A program made the position numbers and the translations under genes. This document shows, piece after piece, positions 6,834-9,093 of a stretch of 9,093 nucleotides of DNA; the first letter of the stretch is position 1; the number at the start of each line of letters is the position of its first letter. The stretch covers positions 1 to 9,093 of the forward strand of contig NZ_CAAFUQ010000007.1 in NCBI RefSeq assembly GCF_900766215.1, in the 5' to 3' direction. Source of the DNA: an uncultured Finegoldia sp. GTDB lineage: Bacteria; Bacillota; Clostridia; Tissierellales; Peptoniphilaceae. A model generated the notes under the pieces. That model was given only the letters and a program-made list of their open reading frames with translations. It was not told the origin of the DNA and did not search any database.

Positions 6834-8063
6834 ATGGCTTACGAAATGATTACACTTAGTAGTGAAGAACATGATAATTTTGTTAAAAACCATAAATATG
6901 GAGAATTAAATCAAATATATAAATGGCAATTTGTAAAAAAAGGATGGATTGGAAAAAATATTGGAATAAAAAAAGATGGGAATTTAGTGTGTGCTTGCCT
7001 AATCTTGTTGAAAAAATTGCCAATTCTTCCCTATTATTTTGCTTATGCTCCTAAAGGACCTGTAATTGATTATGAAAATAGTGAGGATTTGAAAGAAACT
7101 ATAGATATCTTGAAAGATTTCTGTAAAAAACATAAAGTATTTTCTTTAAAATTCGATCCTCAAGTTTCAGTAAAACTCGAAGGATTAATAGATCAACTAA
7201 AAGAATTAGGATGCTATCACCACGGTTTAAAAAAAGGATTAGAGTACAATCAACCTAGATATTATATGATTACTGATATTGGTAAGTCTGAAAAAGAAGT
7301 TATGAATTCTTTTCAATCGAGAACTAGAAGTGTAATAAAAAAATCATTAAAAAATGGACTTGAATGTAAAAGATGTGATAAAACTGAATTATCCAAGTTT
7401 TCAAAATTAATGGAAATAACTGCAAAAAGAGATGAATTTAATCATAGAAGTTATGAGTATTTTGAAAATTTGTATGATGTTTTAGGTCCTGATGATGATT
7501 GTGAACTTTACCTGACGAAGTTAATTCCTTCAACTGTAAAAAAATCCAATGAAGATGAATTAAGTCAAATTGATAAGCAAGAAACTAAAACAAAAAATAA
7601 ATTAGAAAAAGATATCAGTGAAGAAAAAAAGAAAAACTTTTTAAATGAATTAGAAGTTTTAGACAATAGAAGAAAAAGGTGCGAAGATCTTATTAGGCAA
7701 ATGAATGAATATATGGATAATGGTGTTAATGAAATTGTACTCTCAGGAGCTTTGCTTACATTTTGTGGCAAAAAATCATATTACCTTTATGGTGCATCTT
7801 CCAATGATTTTAGAGATTTAAGCCCTAATTATTTAATGCAATGGACTATGATGAAAAGAGCTATGGAAAAAGGATGTACATCTTATGATTTTGGTGGAGT
7901 ATCTGGATATACTCCAGATGATAATGTCGAAGATCACGAGGCTGGATTGTATGAATTCAAAAAAAGATTTGGCACAGAAATGCTTGCTACAATTGGAGAA
8001 TTTGATATAGTATTCAATAAATTTATTAATAAATTGTTTGAATTTGCATTGAAACATAGATAA
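6834..8063 (+). CDS. FemABX-type peptidoglycan aminoacyltransferase
   Basis: Proteins of this family (FemX, FemA/B, MurM) use aminoacyl-tRNA to add amino acids to the lysine side chain of lipid II, building the interpeptide bridge at the inner face of the membrane. The 409-residue length is normal. Two GNAT-like subdomains are visible: the first includes YYFAYAPKGPVIDY (67-80), the second ends with SYDFGGVSG (350-358) and GLYEFKKRFGTE (371-382), the family's signature region. Between them, residues about 238-296 are highly charged and helical, the coiled-coil arm of Fem proteins. There is no signal or membrane segment. AAGGAAGTGA precedes the ATG. The amino acid added and the position in the bridge cannot be read from sequence. 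The gene is transcribed alone. Confidence 0.9.
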   Translation: MAYEMITLSSEEHDNFVKNHKYGELNQIYKWQFVKKGWIGKNIGIKKDGNLVCACLILLKKLPILPYYFAYAPKGPVIDYENSEDLKETIDILKDFCKKHKVFSLKFDPQVSVKLEGLIDQLKELGCYHHGLKKGLEYNQPRYYMITDIGKSEKEVMNSFQSRTRSVIKKSLKNGLECKRCDKTELSKFSKLMEITAKRDEFNHRSYEYFENLYDVLGPDDDCELYLTKLIPSTVKKSNEDELSQIDKQETKTKNKLEKDISEEKKKNFLNELEVLDNRRKRCEDLIRQMNEYMDNGVNEIVLSGALLTFCGKKSYYLYGASSNDFRDLSPNYLMQWTMMKRAMEKGCTSYDFGGVSGYTPDDNVEDHEAGLYEFKKRFGTEMLATIGEFDIVFNKFINKLFEFALKHR

Positions 8064-8069
8064 TAAGAA

Positions 8070-8109
8070 ACCTAGGATTTAATATAAAGTAAATCCTAGG
8101 TATTTTTTT
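8070..8109. terminator. Terminator shared by convergent genes
   Basis: ACCTAGGATTTA (8070-8081) pairs with TAAATCCTAGGT (8090-8101), 12 perfect pairs around an eight-base loop, followed rightwards by A and seven T (8103-8109). It ends the FemABX gene. On the other strand an A tract precedes the stem and TTTCTT follows, so it probably also ends the MATE gene, whose stop codon (8110-8108) lies inside the T/A tract. Confidence 0.88.
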
Positions 8110-9093
8110 AATCTAATAGATATTTTAATTTGTTTTTGTAAACTTTTGTGTAGAATATTATAAAAAGGCTTATCCCTTTGCAAATAACAAGTGAAGATAT
8201 AATCACCCAAATCCATTCAATTCTTAAATTACTATACATAACTAAAACAGACAATGGGATTCTTATAAAATTAAATACTATTCCATTAATTGATGGATAC
8301 TTAGTTAAAGAAATTCCATTTAAGAATCCTGTTGTAGCTATTTCTACACACATAAATATTTCTGATATCGACAGTATTCTTAAATATACTACTCCTATAC
8401 TTAAAGTTGAAGGTTCATCTGGAATAAACAGCTTAAATAGTTGAGGTGCAAATGTAAATAAAAATACGGTCGTGAATATTCCTATTCCTATGCAAATCTT
8501 CATCCCCTTCTTATATCCTTCCATTACTCTTGAATAGTTTTTAGCGCCATTATTTTGCGCAATAAAAGTAGATAGCGCAACGCTAAACCCACCCACTGTT
8601 AACCATGTAATTGATTCTATCTGATTTCCAATTTTTTGGGCCGCTATGGCTTCTTTACCCCAGTGAGCTATAATAGCTGCCATAATTATAGAAAACGTCG
8701 CAAAAAGGCACTCCTGTAACGCTATAGGAAATCCTAAATCAAAAAGTCTCTTTGCATAAATTAAATGCATTTTTTCTTTCAAGTATTTGAAATATTCAAA
8801 TCTAACTATCATAAACATAATACATGCTGACATTTGAGCGATAAAAGTGGCAAGGGCGGCCCCTTTTATTCCCATTGGGTTTATAAAACCAAATCCAAAT
8901 ATCAAAACAGGGTCTAACACTATATTAATTCCTAAAGCAATTGTGTTTATTATAAAAGGAATTTTACTTTCCCCTTGTCCATTTAATATTCCTGTTAGAA
9001 CTGGATTTATGAAGTTAAAAAATATTGAAGCTACAAAAAATCCGTAATACTCAAATGCTAGTTTTGTGACCGATTCATCCAGATTAAAGAAAT
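8108..9093 (-). CDS. MATE-family multidrug exporter, N-terminus cut off
   Basis: The frame is open from the right edge of the window (codons from 9091) to TAA at 8110-8108, 327 residues. MATE proteins have about 450 residues and 12 membrane helices, so roughly 110-125 residues are missing. They are sodium- or proton-driven antiporters of cationic drugs in the inner membrane. The visible part begins FFNLDESVTKLAFEYYGFF and includes the family's GILNGQGESKIPF and the stretch INIVLDPVLIFGFGFINPMGIKGAALATFIAQ near the end of the first half. The second half includes LFDLGFPIALQECLFATF and the helix-linking FSVALSTFIAQNNGAKNYSR. The segment GIVFNFIRIPLSV and several hydrophobic helices follow to the C-terminus. 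A GTG about 58 codons into the visible part is internal, not the start. Substrate is unknown. Confidence 0.9.
   Translation of the reverse strand, partial: FFNLDESVTKLAFEYYGFFVASIFFNFINPVLTGILNGQGESKIPFIINTIALGINIVLDPVLIFGFGFINPMGIKGAALATFIAQMSACIMFMIVRFEYFKYLKEKMHLIYAKRLFDLGFPIALQECLFATFSIIMAAIIAHWGKEAIAAQKIGNQIESITWLTVGGFSVALSTFIAQNNGAKNYSRVMEGYKKGMKICIGIGIFTTVFLFTFAPQLFKLFIPDEPSTLSIGVVYLRILSISEIFMCVEIATTGFLNGISLTKYPSINGIVFNFIRIPLSVLVMYSNLRIEWIWVIISSLVICKGISLFIIFYTKVYKNKLKYLLD

Noticed and set aside
7565..8057. Two leftward open frames inside the FemABX gene
   Set aside because: Both run opposite conserved coding sequence, without ribosome binding sites; the first is the serine/phenylalanine-rich complement of a lysine/glutamate-rich coiled coil.
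8920..8922. GTG as the start of the MATE gene
   Set aside because: The frame stays open upstream to the window edge with typical MATE sequence, and no ribosome binding site precedes the GTG.
8178..9047. Two rightward open frames opposite the MATE gene
   Set aside because: The leftward frame has clear MATE motifs throughout; these are shadows.
1..9093. CRISPR array, tRNA or rRNA genes, toxin-antitoxin pair or defence genes
   Set aside because: No regularly spaced repeats, no cloverleaf or rRNA-like sequence, and no gene of these kinds found in any frame I read.

Overview
The window is AT-rich, uses strong purine-rich ribosome binding sites and has tightly packed genes ended by Rho-independent hairpins. 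Together with the gene set, this points to a low-GC anaerobic Gram-positive (Firmicutes). I would guess the Finegoldia / Peptoniphilaceae group from general resemblance only; no 16S or other marker gene is present to prove it.

Layout. Bases 1 to about 1607 are one insertion sequence of the IS110 family, oriented leftwards. It holds a DEDD/serine transposase broken by two single-base frameshifts, a roughly 230-base non-coding region upstream of the transposase that folds like a bridge RNA, and hairpins near both ends. The element abuts the terminator of the next gene (1609-1643). Then comes a leftward membrane-anchored L,D-transpeptidase of the YkuD type (1644-3053, TTG start). A 205-base divergent promoter region (3054-3258) separates it from a rightward two-gene operon: the bifunctional regulator of pyruvate phosphate dikinase (3259-4077), then pyruvate phosphate dikinase (PPDK) itself (4093-6723), closed by a perfect-palindrome terminator. 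A separately promoted FemABX-type peptidoglycan aminoacyltransferase follows (6834-8063). A terminator shared by two convergent genes comes next, and a leftward MATE-family multidrug exporter runs off the right edge (8108-9093, N-terminus missing).

How the genes fit together. The regulator and PPDK form a complete switch for pyruvate/PEP interconversion: PPDK keeps both the catalytic histidine (H455) and the neighbouring threonine (T453) that the regulator modifies. The L,D-transpeptidase and the FemABX protein both act on peptidoglycan (cross-linking and interpeptide bridge formation), but they are in separate transcription units on either side of the PPDK operon.

The most interesting part is the right end of the IS110 element. 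The non-coding segment contains a 17-pair stem closing a 38-base loop. One side of that loop resembles the genomic sequence directly beside the insertion, and another segment can pair with the 7-base repeat found at both candidate ends. This is what a bridge RNA that guides IS110 recombination would look like. The protein genes are otherwise ordinary members of known families, and I see no evidence for a wholly new system.
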